64,000 nucleotides of DNA. Source: Haliclystus octoradiatus. Taxonomy: Eukaryota; Cnidaria; Staurozoa; Stauromedusae; Haliclystidae. The stretch lies in contig OU744453.1 of the NCBI GenBank assembly GCA_916610825.1, positions 4,873,845 to 4,937,844 on the forward strand, in the 5' to 3' direction. Positions 49,067 through 61,561 of the stretch are shown one piece after another; positions within the stretch are counted from its first letter, which is position 1; the number at the start of each line of letters is the position of its first letter. The notes under the pieces were generated by a model. The model saw only the letters and a program-made list of their open reading frames with translations. It was not told the DNA's origin and made no database searches. A program made the position numbers and the translations under genes.

Positions 49067-49106
49067 CTGTCTGATGATCGCAGTAGCGTGAAAATTGGAG
49101 TTACAG
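49067..49106 (+). ncRNA. Hammerhead-like motif, palindrome 2 right arm (mutated)
   Basis: CUGU, CUGAUGA (49071-49077), then GAAAA where the partner arm has GAAAC, so the stem III pair next to the cleavage site is broken. The remainder, GUU and ACAG, is present. It is probably weaker than its partner or inactive. Confidence 0.5.
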
Positions 49107-49204
49107 TAAAGAATGTGTTTTCATTGATCTATCACCATTATTATTATTTACCGCTCTGCCAAATGTTGACATTGAGCACTATTTTGTCTGCTGTTAGATA
49201 AACC

Positions 49205-49215
49205 TATACTTATTA

Positions 49216-49253
<38 letters not shown>
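49205..49253 (+). repeat. Short (ATT)n array
   Basis: About 13 ATT units following the ctgctgttagataaac segment that also borders the other arrays. Confidence 0.9.
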
Positions 49254-49254
<1 letters not shown>

Positions 49255-49256
<2 letters not shown>

Positions 49257-49815
49257 TATCCACATTTTATTTATCTATTTTCAATTAATATCATTTCGGC
49301 AACAAAGAATCATTCCTAAAAATGTATCACATTTTATTGAATACCCTTCATGTTGGTTTGCTTTTAAAATTTTAACATTAATATAAGTTATTAGGTGACC
49401 AATTATCCATAAAATCAAGAGTGTACTAGAGATCCTTATCAAAACAAAGTATTTCTTTTGATCCTCCTCATAAATGGTGCACTTCCTATAATATTTTCTT
49501 GTTATCAATATATATTATATTGCTTTCCTTTTTGCTATCTGCAATTCAAAATCATAGTAAACAAAATTCCATATTGCCTGTATCAGAAATATTAACAGAG
49601 AGAAGAAATTTTTCTGCTCATGCTGATTTTTGAAGTTCATAAATCTTGATAAAATTTTATGCATGGAAAAATGAGAAACATAATTTATTCAACACATTAA
49701 TTAACATATCTGCATTTAATAAAGGTAATCGAGTCATCATTGCCGTATTGGAGTCATCAGTACCAACCTTCCTGTACTACCAGATGAGTGTCTCTCCTCC
49801 CTGAGAGAAAATGTT
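49255..49815. repeat. Paralogous intron segment, copy 2
   Basis: It aligns with 44085-44645 over its full length and with 52420-52560 in part. It marks a tandemly duplicated unit of gene B. Confidence 0.75.
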
Positions 49816-49819
49816 GGAA

Positions 49820-51285
49820 GCCTTGTTGCTTGAGGGGTGCGCTTACCAGTCACATTTGTTTCTTCATATATTTATGATTGAAGTATCTATTCATTTATTC
49901 ATTCATATTCACGATATAACGAGACATAAAGACACTTTGCTATGCTTTGTTAGCTAATTTCCAATTTGTATTTCAGAATTGAACAATTATAAATACAGAA
50001 ACCAATGACAAACTATTCAGGTATATTTAAAACAAAAAACCGTGGCAGTGTAAACAAGCAATGTCAATCAATCTTAATCAATTTTCTTGATTCAGCGCTA
50101 TAAGAAACGAACTAAGGCGTATTAGAAAATAAGAATGCATGAAGCTCACTAGTTAGTTTCTACAACATCCATCTATTTATATAGTTGGGACAAGCAAGTT
50201 CCGAGGCTGGAAAATCACCATTTTCGCTACATTAAAAACGAGGGTTTGCTTTTGAACAAACTGTTTTTCGAGTTCAAGGTACTATTTTTGCAGGTTTTGC
50301 TCAAAATTAACAGAAGCTAGCCTGAGATTAACAGAAGGAAAATGGCATCAATAAAATCCCATGAATGGAATCTGTCAAATGAGAGCCGAGAGCGGCACAT
50401 GAAGGAGTGTACGAGCCTTGTAAATAAATTGCTCCTGTTTCTACTGATTTCAACATAAAGCCTTTAACTTTAAACTTTTTTGTTTACAATAATTATGACT
50501 TTGTATAAATTAGAACTAATTTCTGTCAAAATGAAAAGGGAACACAGCACAGCATCTTGCAGTTTATTCCAATGAGTAGTCAAATTATATAATATAAAGT
50601 TTCTGTGCTATATGGACTATATAAACACACAAGTTGCTATAAAGCACTCAAAAGGCTTCAGAAATCATTTGTGGAATCGTTTTCTATATATTTATGATAT
50701 AGCAATATCATAAATTTTTTCTACAAATCCTTTCCCATCCATGTATTATCATCCATATCAATCAATATTGTCGTAAGTTATCCAGTCTGAGTCACATACA
50801 ACGTATTCTCAAAATAGTATGATATGGGTTATTGGCTCAGTTCAGAACATTAGATTCATTTATAGTTTTCAAAGAAAGGTCGCATAATATTTTAAAACAA
50901 GTATATTTCAAATGTGATTACATAATTTGAGAAGCTGAACACATCACATATATTCCAGCTTCGAATCAATTCAACTTAGTAAACACAGTTTCAAGAATGC
51001 CCGCGAGAATCACTTTAATCGCAAAGGGCTCGGATAGAGAAACCGAGCAATTTACACAGACCCTATTCTTTCGTGAGTGAATTGCGGTCTCTGACGCAGG
51101 CTATATAAATTATCATGCTCATCGTACAAAATTCTTCGTAAATTATCAGTTGTATCTTTCAATATTTGTGGAAAATATAAGTCCATAGTTCATGAAAAGT
51201 GTAAGTTTTTCATTAGAATAGGCCTGTATTTGAAGTTAGGTAGGTCTGATGCAATATTTAATACGGATACATGCTGGTGTAATTG
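49820..51285. other. Gene B intron, mostly unrecognised
   Basis: AT-rich sequence. At about 51005-51103 the minus strand has a decayed end of the 28190 MITE family (TAGCCTGCGT, then ATAGGGTCTGTG). Nothing else is supportable. Confidence 0.35.
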
Positions 51286-51289
51286 TTAC

Positions 51290-51445
51290 CTGGGCAGGCT
51301 TCTTCGTTGCAAGAAACAGTCTGTTGATTTTGACCCAAACATAATGACAATACAGGATCACATGTTCGTGTTTCTGATCGACTACCTCCACCGCATGATT
51401 CTGAACAGTCACTGAAAATCTCCCAGATCGACCAAGTGCCATCCA
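51290..51445 (-). CDS. Gene B TSP1 repeat 3 exon, phase 1-1
   Basis: The acceptor TCTTTCCAAATAG|TG GAT GGC and donor CCA G|GTAACAATT give 156 nt (52 codons), a little shorter than its relatives. The residues begin VDGTWSIWEIFSDCSESCGG, with W-x-x-W, C-S-E-S-C-G and six cysteines, and end SCNEEACPG. The loss is in the loop between the third and fourth cysteines. It sits 558 bp from repeat 2 and is a tandem duplicate of it and of repeat 4. Confidence 0.92.
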
Positions 51446-52003
51446 CTATTTGGAAAGAATGAAAAGATATCAAGAAAGTATGAGCAGTGAGACAATAGGG
51501 TACAATTTCCTAATATTGTTATCGCCTGATTGATAAATTATATAACATTTTTAAAATCAACACGTTGCAAGAATTAATATTCTTTTTTCCAATGGTTGAA
51601 TATCAGATTCAGGATCCAAACTATAGCAGCACCATTGGTTCGTCTCGCAATTAATTAGTGGATGTGCTGGTTACAATTCAAGTGAATGGTTTAATGACAA
51701 TGTTATTAAACATTGCTTGGGATGTTATTACTCCTGTACATATTCCGCAATATAATCAGATTTTCTAAGCAACCAAGTATCTTACTGTCCAGTAGCCTCT
51801 GCTTACAGCGTTAATAATATTTCTACCTCTTAGTTTATATCAATGAAAACAGTGTACATTACATTAAATTAAATTACATTAAATTATTAAACTGAATTAA
51901 ATTAAATTAAACAATAATGTACATCTAAACCGGCAATATATGTTTTCTTAGTTAGGATAGAGTGTATAGTTTCTGATCCGACCACTGTAACAGAAATAGT
52001 TAC

Positions 52004-52174
52004 CCGGACATGCATCTTCATTGCAGGAAAAAGTCTGCATAGTTAAGCCATAACAATCTGCACCACCATCTGTTGGCAATGGATTATCACATAATCGTAT
52101 TTTAGATTCAATTCCTCCGCCACATGATTCTGAACAGCTATCCTGAACTTGCCAGATGGACCAGCTACCATTGA
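52004..52174 (-). CDS. Gene B TSP1 repeat 2 exon, phase 1-1
   Basis: The acceptor CATTTTTTCTTAG|TC AAT GGT and donor CCG G|GTAACTATT give 171 nt (57 codons). The residues begin VNGSWSIWQVQDSCSESCGG, contain DNPLPTDGGADC and end SCNEDACPG, with six cysteines and the O-fucosylation motif. The frame has no internal methionine start and is short, so a simple ORF search misses it. It is very similar to repeat 4 at 47374, including the N-P-x-P-T-x-G-G-A-D-C loop. Confidence 0.92.
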
Positions 52175-52379
52175 CTAAGAAAAAATGAAATAAAAAGAAA
52201 GATTGAAGAAAGATTGAAGAAAGATTACAGTTTACTATATACAGTGCTACTGTAGGCTAAAATATTCTGATATCGTTCACATAGATATATTATAAAATTT
52301 TTATTTTTTTTTTGTTTTCTGTTATCACTGCGAACCGATTAGAACATTTTCCTGATATAGGCGCTATATATATGCTTAT

Positions 52380-52740
52380 TATTGTTTTTATTAATATTAC
52401 TATTATCAATTAATTATCCACATGTCATTTGTCTATCTATTTTCACTTTCAAATTGATTGCCGCAGCATACAATCATCATTTATAATGTAACACATTGTA
52501 TTGAATACCCCCTCGGTTTTGTTTTCAAGATAAATTTAGAAATCCATAAAATATATTGGGTGACAAATTGTGATGAGATCCATACATGCAAGCGTATACT
52601 AGCCAGAATTAGCAGAATTTATGTATTTCCTTTGTCCAAAAAAGAGCAGCATATATACATGATTATAGTGTCTTTTAAATGTTCTCTGCATGTATTATTG
52701 TAAAAAGGTAATGTTGTCCATAGGTTTCACTCTTGTCACT
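52380..52740. repeat. Paralogous intron segment, copy 3, without the PLE and (ATT)n insertions
   Basis: The sequence before and after about 52385-52420 matches the left (48130-48190) and right (49255-49350) flanks of the hammerhead/(ATT)n region. Only a short AT stretch lies where the other copy has over 1 kb. It looks like the uninterrupted ancestral state. Confidence 0.6.
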
Positions 52741-52849
52741 TATTCATAACCATTGAATACAATACAAATTTCATAATGCTTTCTATTTCTCTATACCTGC
52801 AATATTTCAACATAAAAATGAGTTGACTATTTACTTGTTCTTCATCAAA

Positions 52850-53375
52850 ATTATCAATTAAAAAATATAGAGAAAAGCTCCAGGTGCTTACACAGAAAAT
52901 CCATGTGCTTAAATCAAGAAAAAAATTTCTTGAAATAAGTGAAATTTTGCTTGAAATAAGAATAAATGTACTTGTCCACATAGGAAGCAAATATTCCTAC
53001 CCTAGAACAAATTTGCTTGTTATATTTTCTTATCTTAAGCACAGATTTACTTGACATATTATTCTCTTTTCCAGCTTAAATTTCTTGAAATGAGCAATTT
53101 TTTGCCTAAAACAAGACCCTTTTTGCTTTCATTTCTGAAGATAGTGTGCGGGCAGAATTATTGGATTCTTGAAATAAGCATATATATGCTTGAAATAAGC
53201 AAACATTTTCTTGAAATAAGCATATATTTTCGTTAAATAAGCATATATTGTCTTGTATTAAGATAATATTTGCTAGCGCATTTGGAATTACAAATCAAAT
53301 ATTCTCATCAAATTCTTGAAACAAGAACATATTTTCTTGAATTAAGATATTTTTACGATTGCTTATCAAAATGTT
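52850..53375. repeat. Repeat rich in CTTGAAATAAG
   Basis: The word cttgaaataag and near variants recur about ten times, mixed with inverted forms. The left border (cacagaaaatccatgtgctta) resembles the complemented end of a similar block at 61000-61128. It is probably a non-autonomous element made of short internal repeats. Confidence 0.6.
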
Positions 53376-53399
53376 GCACATATAGTCTAATCAAAATAT

Positions 53400-55930
53400 T
53401 GTCTATACAATGTTAATCATCATATTACAGCACAATATTAATTTTAGATTAGATTAAACATTTAATTTAAATCAATTACGATCTATAATAAAGTCACACT
53501 GAACCCTGACGAGAGCCAGTGCAACAATTCAATCGTAACAGAGTAATAGTTTGGATTCATCAGCTGGTCATTGAAAAAGATCAGTCTATCAAAATAATAC
53601 CCAAACGTCAATAATAATTCCAGAATACAACTGCGTGTATAGATAATTGTAAAATAAGAGCAGAAGATCCAAATGTTTAAGAGAAAAGTTGTTGTATGTT
53701 GTAAGTAAATTCATCCGCTTTTTGTGTTATTACATCCAGCAAGATAAATCATCACTATTCAACCACATGTAATGTTTGATGGTTTGTGAGCAGAGTGTAA
53801 CATATCTTTATCATATCAGTGTATTGATTGCTACAGTGTATTAAAGTATTGCTCGTCAATTTTGAGATCCAGGATTTTCACTCTGAAAAACAAATGCATA
53901 TAACACTGATTAGATAAGTAATAAAAGATTAAATCTACATTAAGATGAAAGTGACAACTAGCAAAACACAGTGAAATTAGTTGCCTGCAACGCCAGTGAA
54001 GGTTTAAGAAAAGTATGTTGTATGCCAATGTAGACGATATTACGTTGCTTGGTCATAAAAAAATAGAAAATTAATTACTATCGTTCCGATGATGTGTGAA
54101 CAGAAGTAAAATAAAAACATGCAGATTTTATTCTAAGTTTCAAAAGAAGTAGGATAGATCCTAATTTATCAAATTAAAATTGTCACGAACCCTCAGTCAA
54201 TATCACATATTATATTATGATACAATGCCTTATATAGAGCAATATATCTTAAATCAGTAGCAAAAATTCAGTCATTCATTGCAGTCAAATTCCAAAACCA
54301 TTATTCTCTGCTATGTATGTTGTTGTGTATGTTTTATCAGAAAATATTGATAGCGGTTCATAGACCTTCTGGCCCATGAAGTCCTATGAGCTGCTGATAG
54401 CAGATGCACCTAAATTACACTCTTACATCATAACTGTTTACTTAGGAACAAAAAAAAAAATCATACCAAAAACAATCTCAAGAAAGCTTGTATACATATC
54501 TATGTAAATTTATGATTAACAATGCAACACTCTATGCATTATGTTAATCATGCGATACACTATTTTTCAACAATAATAATATAGACAATGCACAATATTA
54601 ACGGCAATACTCATGATACCCAACACTAGGCCTACTGACTGTTCTGGAACAGTGATGTGAGAAAATTTGAATATTTTCGCATTTGATAAAAATTTTAACC
54701 TAATAACAGCAATTAAGTAGGCTGTACTTTTGATTTTAAAGGATTGGAACATAATCAAATAAATCCCTGTCAATATCATAATTTTTCAAAAAAACATTTT
54801 TCAATTCCCATGCTAGACTGTGCAGATACACACTGGTATACAAGAATAAGCAGTAAAGATATATGGATATGTTTATAAAACATTCAAATAAAATTACAGC
54901 AGTGTATTATATTCTTGAACAAAATTTGATTGATAAGAAAACTTTTCAATTTCGGATTATTATTTAGCCGTAAATATTCTACAACACAATGAAATTGCAA
55001 GTGCAATTCCGATAACTGAAATCCCCGCACATATGCAACCTGGCTTCTAAAATCTATTGACTATTTTGTAGTCATGTCTTTTTTAAACAATTTCAGGTAT
55101 GTGCAAATTTGGATAACTGCAATGAAAATTGTTGACAATTTTGACTAGCACAGCGGGTTCCACTGTACTCTGTGGGATTAAAAAATGATGTTGCTTGAAA
55201 TTAGTATTTAGTAGTTCATGGCTACAGTGACCAGGAAGAAAAACACCGGCAGTCGTAACAAGCTTAATTTTGATAACCTCAAATGTACACAGTTGACACA
55301 GTAGAAATGGATGTTTTTTAACAGTTTGTATGATTTCATATTATTTTTTTGACATGGAGGTAATATTACTTCCAGACGTAATATTATTTCTGTATAAAAC
55401 TTCAAGTGTTACATTGACAATTCACTGATATTAACTGTGGATTATGGATTAACAAATTGTGAAAGTAATCTTGAAGATTAAATTTTCTTTTCATAAAGAG
55501 GAAATATCTCATTTTCATTCATAACAAACACGGCAAAAATCTGTAAATACAGAGAATTAACTGAAAAGGTTAGGTCAATTGTTACAAATGAAGAAGGAAA
55601 GCCATAATTTCACTAAATCATTGCAAAACATATGTATTGCATTGACTCTGGGTTGTTATTTCCAAACACATGTACAGTTTTCTGATAATAAAAAAGAGAA
55701 TTGTTGAGAATCGAAAAGACAGACTAATTTATGAAAATCAATTATATTCCTATTTCGTAAAATCCAGGCAACGTAGAATATCATTCCCTGTCTTTTTATC
55801 TGTAGGCCTATTATGAGACATTTAACAATAAAACAGTAATAGGCTTAACATCTATCTCTAATTCAGGATATCTGATTTAAGCGAAAATTTGTAAAAAAGA
55901 GAATCTGATTAGAATTCTATAGGCTGTGGA
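53400..55930. other. Gene B intron, nothing recognised
   Basis: AT-rich sequence with short open frames only; no exon, RNA gene or clear repeat was seen. Confidence 0.35.
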
Positions 55931-55935
55931 TACTA

Positions 55936-57572
55936 GACTGGTCCAAAAAACATGAAAGTTTGAAATGTTATCAGGCCCATCGATTTTCTTCTTCAGAATG
56001 CTTTGAAAATAAGTTGTGCACAAATTTTATTGTAATTTGACATTGAGAAATGGGGTCCTAAGGCCCCTCTAAATGAATACGTAAAGCTAATGGGGAAATC
56101 GTTGATATTTTGCAAACGCAAATACATCATCTTTGTGAAAACATGTTCTAAATTTTGCTTACAAGGCTGTGGAGGTAATGATCTGAACAATCTGAATTTA
56201 TTAATTTAAATGTTTGAATCTTTATCATTGCATTAAAACTATGGGGTTGAATACGATGCATAAAAAAACGTGGCTTCCGCTGTGAAAAAGGATTAATCTA
56301 TAGGTGTCTGCTGTGTGCTGTCAATCTTTCAATCTAAAAATATTTCTGTGAAAGGTGTCGCCGCCGTTGATATCGTAGTTTGAAGAAAGTTTGTAACTCG
56401 AGAAGGTCATTCTGTTGAACGGTGGCTGTTTTATAGACACAATATGTCGTTAACTTGTTATTAAAATGTTCATTCTTGCTACGGCCGCTTTACTCAGATA
56501 GCAGAAATATTACTCAGAAAGCTGTTCATTTTGTTTAACTCAATTAAAATTTATAACAGAACTAGCTGCCATTTGGGAAATAAAACTTCGGAAACAAAGC
56601 TTTTGACATTGTTCAACTTGATCTACGGAGGTAATTACTTGAATCTCAAAATGTTTGAAAACTTTTAAAGAGCTATATCCCTTGCTACGTGACAAAGAAA
56701 TAATTCGATGTCTTCATAAATTCAAGCTTGAACATTTAACTGCTCACATGTGACTTCCGAAAATGTATTCGTAAAATTCTTTGTGGATTACTGAACTTTA
56801 TCATCGTTCGACGTTTGGAACAGTTGATCGCTCGAGCTTCACCGTTCTCCGTGGCCCAAAATTTATTAGATGTTTTATAAATTCGAATATAAATTAATGA
56901 ATATGAATATGAATATAAATAGGAATCGACATACGAATATATGCGATATCTTTGTTTGATTTCCAACGTTTTATTCAAAACTTTATTTAAACTTTATTAG
57001 ATATTCTGTTTATCTAAATAATAATAGCGACCGTAACAATAATGAATATCTCAACAACAACATCAATATGATCTGAATCTATAAAACAGTCCCCGTTCAA
57101 CAGAATGACCTTCTCGAGTTACAAACTTTCTTCAAACTACGATATCAACGGCGGTGACACCTTTCACGGAAATATATTTAGATTGACAGATTGACAGCAG
57201 ACACTTATAGATTAATCCTTTTTTACAGCAGAAGCCACGTTTTTTTATGCATCGTATTCAACCCCATAGTTTTAAGGCGTTGATAAAGATCCAAACATTT
57301 AAATTAATAAATTCAGATTATTCAGATCATTACCTCTACGGCCATGTGAGCAAATTTTAGAATATGTTTTCACAAAGATGACGTATTAGCGTTTGAAAAA
57401 TATCAGCGTTTTCCCCATTAACTTTACGTATTAACTTAGAGGGGCCTTGGGACCCCATTTCCCATTGTCAAATTACAATAAAATGTGTGCACAACTTATT
57501 TTCAAAGCATTCTGAACAAGAAAATCGATGGGCCCGATAACATTTCAAACTTTCATGTTTTTTGGACCAGTC
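55936..57572. mobile_element. Foldback mariner-like element with arms of about 500 bp
   Basis: The ends GACTGGTCC and GGACCAGTC are perfect inverted repeats flanked by TA (55934-55935, 57573-57574). The arms (55936-56440 and about 57076-57572) are inverted copies, for example gttgatatcgtagtttgaag against its complement near 57150. The 0.6-kb centre has no recognisable transposase. It is the long relative of the 7821-8117 MITE. Confidence 0.82.
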
Positions 57573-57579
57573 TAGTGGG

Positions 57580-59635
57580 TACATAATCTTTTGCGATTTC
57601 AGAAGCTTTGGAATCCTGAAATGGAGTGAAAGAGGATTTTGTTATCAAATCTCTTTTTACAAAAAAAATGAGAAACGCAATTTTCAATTTCCGAAATAAC
57701 TACTTGGAAGCTTAGGAATCCCGAATTACAAACGTAGTACAGTTAAATATATACCATGCCTACCTATTTTTAATTGGGTTGCATAGTCAGGCAAATGGTG
57801 ACAAAACAATAGCCATGAATGTTTTTCAAATTCCCATCCAGCAAATTCCTATAGTTTGTATAGAAAAACACAACAAACAAGTTAAGATAATAAACTTATG
57901 CAGACAGTAGAATATCAAAATGCAAATCGTAGGAGAATATGTGATGTTTTGACAAGGACTATAGGTTTAGAGGCTGAGAACTCTTCAGATAGAATGTATT
58001 ACAACTAATGATTACAATAAATCAGATATGTTTTGAAAAATATCAGCAACACCAATTAGGAATAGTATTACAGAAAGATTCAGTATAGCCTCAATTCAAT
58101 ACAGAAAATGTCGAAGCTCATATAATAATCTGCTTTGTAGCTGTAAGTGGATCACAAACTGCGGGTAAGTGGGTCACATCGTAACTTCCTTTCTTTTTCC
58201 AAGTTGAATAAAGGCATTTGATAAATTCGATTGTGTTTTCAAGATATCATGTCTAAATAAAACGATGACGAGGATATTTTATGTTTTTCAGTCTGATTGG
58301 GGAACGTGGCAGATTGCAGTAAGTGGGTTACGGTTTGTAAACTCATACTAATCTACCTGATTTTTCATATCTGTTAAATTATTTTGAATAATAATGTCCC
58401 CCTTATCATTTTAAACAACTGGTAACAAAAATGAAGCCAAATGTTAAAAGAATTTAAAAGCCCTGAAAGAAAACACTCTCAACCTTGTAAGTGGGTCACA
58501 ATGGAATTGCAATAGGCTAGAAACAAACTTGAGCCAAACATAACCTTTGCAGCACATAATTAATACGTTTTACTGTCAGATATAAACATAAGAAAACTTT
58601 AAATGCTTGGAAAGTATAGAAATATAACAAGCATATTAGATTAGCCCAATTCGAACAGTCAGGCTGAGATAGTCTGCTGATCTGAACTGATTGGTCGACA
58701 AAAATATCAGGAATCTTATGATCTTTTGAAAAGAAATTCGAAGCTGGGGCAGCTTACAAAATAGACATAACCTACTTGCCAATACCGCAGCATATCTTTA
58801 ATAATGATGTCTTTATTTATCTAGAAGGCCTGTTATCCTATGCTTTCGAATTAAGATGTTGGATTAGCTAGCAATGATATCTTCCAAGTTCAATAGCCTA
58901 GTATAGTATTGCAGTAGTGCCATAGCAGCAACATAAGTCTTGTTGATATAAAGAAGCAATTGAAAGAAAACAGCAAATAAACTTACCTATAACGTGTCCA
59001 CTTCTCAGAAAAATGGATGAGAGAGAGTACGATGTCGTAAAATACGTATTGACCATGACCGCCAAAACATTTCACCGAATCTCGCATGTTCAGAGCAAGT
59101 AGAAAAACAAACCATATTTCGTTTTGAACGGTAAAGTTAAAGAATTCGTTCCAGTGATAAGTTGTTGTAATATCGCAGTACATCATTTTATTACTTTCAT
59201 CGTAGGCTAAACGTTCCTTATGTATCGGGGAAACAAATACTTGTAGTTGAATTCAGTTTGTAAAACCATAGTAAAACAGTAAAATTCGTAAACTGACTGA
59301 GCTATTCGTTTTCAAACTTTTTCAAATTGGGGTCTGGATGAAACAACGCTCGGGATTGGCTGTAAAGAAACTTCAGGAGGTGCCGAATATCAAGCAGCCT
59401 GCATGCAGACCAAAAATACAATTCAGTGTTCCCTTTACGTCTGCGTGTAGGCTCAATACCGTCATAGCGATTTTTAGACTTCACGAATATTTTAAAATGC
59501 CTATAGAAAGCTTCCCAATATTTTCCATGTCAGAGACATTGTAGAAATTATCCCGAATGGGTTCGAATAAATTATTTTGTGACGTATTGATTTGTTTATA
59601 AGAAACAGGCATTGTTTAATATAAAATCTATACAC
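57580..59635. other. Gene B intron, no exon recognised
   Basis: AT-rich sequence. Between 58141 and 58495 the phrase gtaagtgggtcac and close variants occur four times at irregular spacing. The open frames at 59302-59544 on both strands have no recognisable product. Confidence 0.35.
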
Positions 59636-59639
59636 ATAG

Positions 59640-60705
59640 CACATAATTGGAATTTCAGCTAATCATTAAATTTTATCAACATAAATCAAATTATCTATTT
59701 CATATAGGCTAAACTAACAAACAAACATGAGTAATTTTGCTAAATATTGTTGAGTAGTTTTGAATTTATGAGCAAATACCATTGTGAATTATCATGTTGA
59801 TATTAGCAAAATCAGTACCCTTAGCATAATTGGAATTTCAGCTAATTATTGAATTTTTTCAAAATAAATCATATTTTCTATTTCACATAAGCTAAACTAA
59901 CTACCATGAGTAATTTTGTCAAATAATATGGAGAAGCTTTGAATTTATTAGCAATTAGCAGTGTGAATTATTGTGTTGATATTAACTAAATCGATACCCT
60001 TAACATATTGGAATTTCAAGTAATCATTAAACTTTTTCAACATCAATCATATTATCTATTTCACCTAGGCTAAACTAACTACCATAAGCAGTTTCGCTGA
60101 ATAATGTTGAGAAGTTTGAATTTATTAGCAATTATCATTGTGAATTATTGTGATGATATTAACAAAATCAGTACCCTTACCATAATTGGAATTTCAGCTA
60201 ATTATTGAATTTTTTCAAAATAAATCATATTATCTATTTTACATAAGCTAAACTAACTACCATGAGTAGTTTTGACAAATAATCTTGAGAAGCTTTGAAT
60301 TTATTAGCAAATAACATTGTGAATTATCGTGTTGATATTAACAAAATCAGTACCCTTAGCATAATTGGAATTTCACCTAATTATTGAATTTTTTCAAAAT
60401 AAATTATATTTTCTATTTCACTTAAGCTAAACTAACTATCATGAGTAATTTTGTCAAACAATATTGAGAATTTTTGAATTTATTAGCAAATAACATTATG
60501 AATTATCGTGTTGATATTAACAAAATCAGTACCCTCAGCATAATTAGAACTTCAGCTGATCATTAAATTTTTTAACATAAGTTATATTATCTATTTCACA
60601 TAGGCTAACTACAATGAGTAGTTTTGTAAATAATTTTTAATAGTTTTGATTTTATGAGCAAAAAGCATTGTGAAATTTCGTGATGATATTTTGTGAACTA
60701 TTCTG
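59640..60705 (+). repeat. 179-bp tandem satellite, six copies
   Basis: The phrase cataattggaatttcagc recurs at 59642, 59825, 60004, 60181, 60360 and 60539, a period of 177-183 bp. Other fixed points in each unit are taagctaaactaactac and gtgttgatatta. The last unit decays near 60700. Confidence 0.92.
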
Positions 60706-60999
60706 GATTGCTAGATTAATTTGGGCTAAATCTGTTATCTAAGACGTATGATAATAGAAACTTCAATCAATTATAAAAGTTTGCTGTATATTATAATTTC
60801 TACTTCAAGATCCATTATCTAACTGTTAAACAGTGTAGAATATTGAATTTATGAGCCAAGAGCAAAAACAGTATGAATTTATAGGGCTAATTTTTACAGA
60901 ATTGATACTCTATATTTTTATAAATCAAATACATGACAACAAGCAAATTTAAACTAGGCTAGCAAATTTCAATAATTCAAGCAATTTTAGTCTAGCGTA

Positions 61000-61135
61000 G
61001 AAAAATTTTCTTGATCCAAGAAAATATATTCTTTATGAAATATTCACACCACTTATTTTCTTGTTTTAAGAAAATGTGTTGCTTAAAACAAGAATAAACG
61101 CCTACCCTAGCAAATGGATTTTCCTGTGTAGGTGG
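61000..61135. repeat. Second CTTG-AAG repeat block
   Basis: Contains ttttcttgatccaagaaaat, ttttcttgttttaagaaaat and gcttaaaacaag. Its right edge, ctagcaaatggattttcctg, mirrors the left edge of the 52850 block. It is a diverged relative of that element. Confidence 0.5.
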
Positions 61136-61390
61136 TAGCATTACAACACATGAGATGTTACTTGAATTGTAGCAAATGCATCGATTATAGAAATAACATA
61201 TACAAAAACATTATAAATATGAACATATATATGGAAAACAATTAACTGCCGGTTTTTATTATGACCAATATGTTATTACGAATGAATAGAATCCACATTA
61301 CGATGCACCATAAGCGATTCATTAGAGTTTACATTTCTCATATTTACAAAGTAAAAAGTTCATGTTCTTAAGTTTTTGAGCAATACACAC

Positions 61391-61561
61391 CTGGGCATGA
61401 TTGAGCATTACATGTAATTGTTTGTGAAAATTCACCAGTACATTCCTGTCCATTGCACTCCAAGATAGGCGTGTTGCAAGCTCGGGTCTGCTCCATACTC
61501 CCCCCTCCACATGTTGCAGTGCAGAGAGTAATATTTTTCCAATCAGACCAACCACCATCCA
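61391..61561 (-). CDS. Gene B TSP1 repeat 1 exon, phase 1-1
   Basis: The acceptor TACTATAG|TG GAT GGT and donor CCA G|GTGTGTATT give 171 nt (57 codons). The residues begin VDGGWSDWKNITLCTATCGG, with W-x-x-W, the O-fucosylation motif C-T-A-T-C-G and six cysteines, and end SCPG. N-I-T is a possible N-glycosylation site. It diverges more from repeats 2-4 than they do from each other. Its 5' neighbour is the 25-nt micro-exon at 62837-62861; the junction codon is GTG (V). Confidence 0.92.

Larger units (their letters stand above)
48972..49137. repeat. Second palindrome of two hammerhead-like motifs
   Basis: Arms at about 48972-49048 and 49060-49137 are inverted copies around a short A/T spacer. 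They relate to palindrome 1 in layout and words but are independently diverged. Confidence 0.88.
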
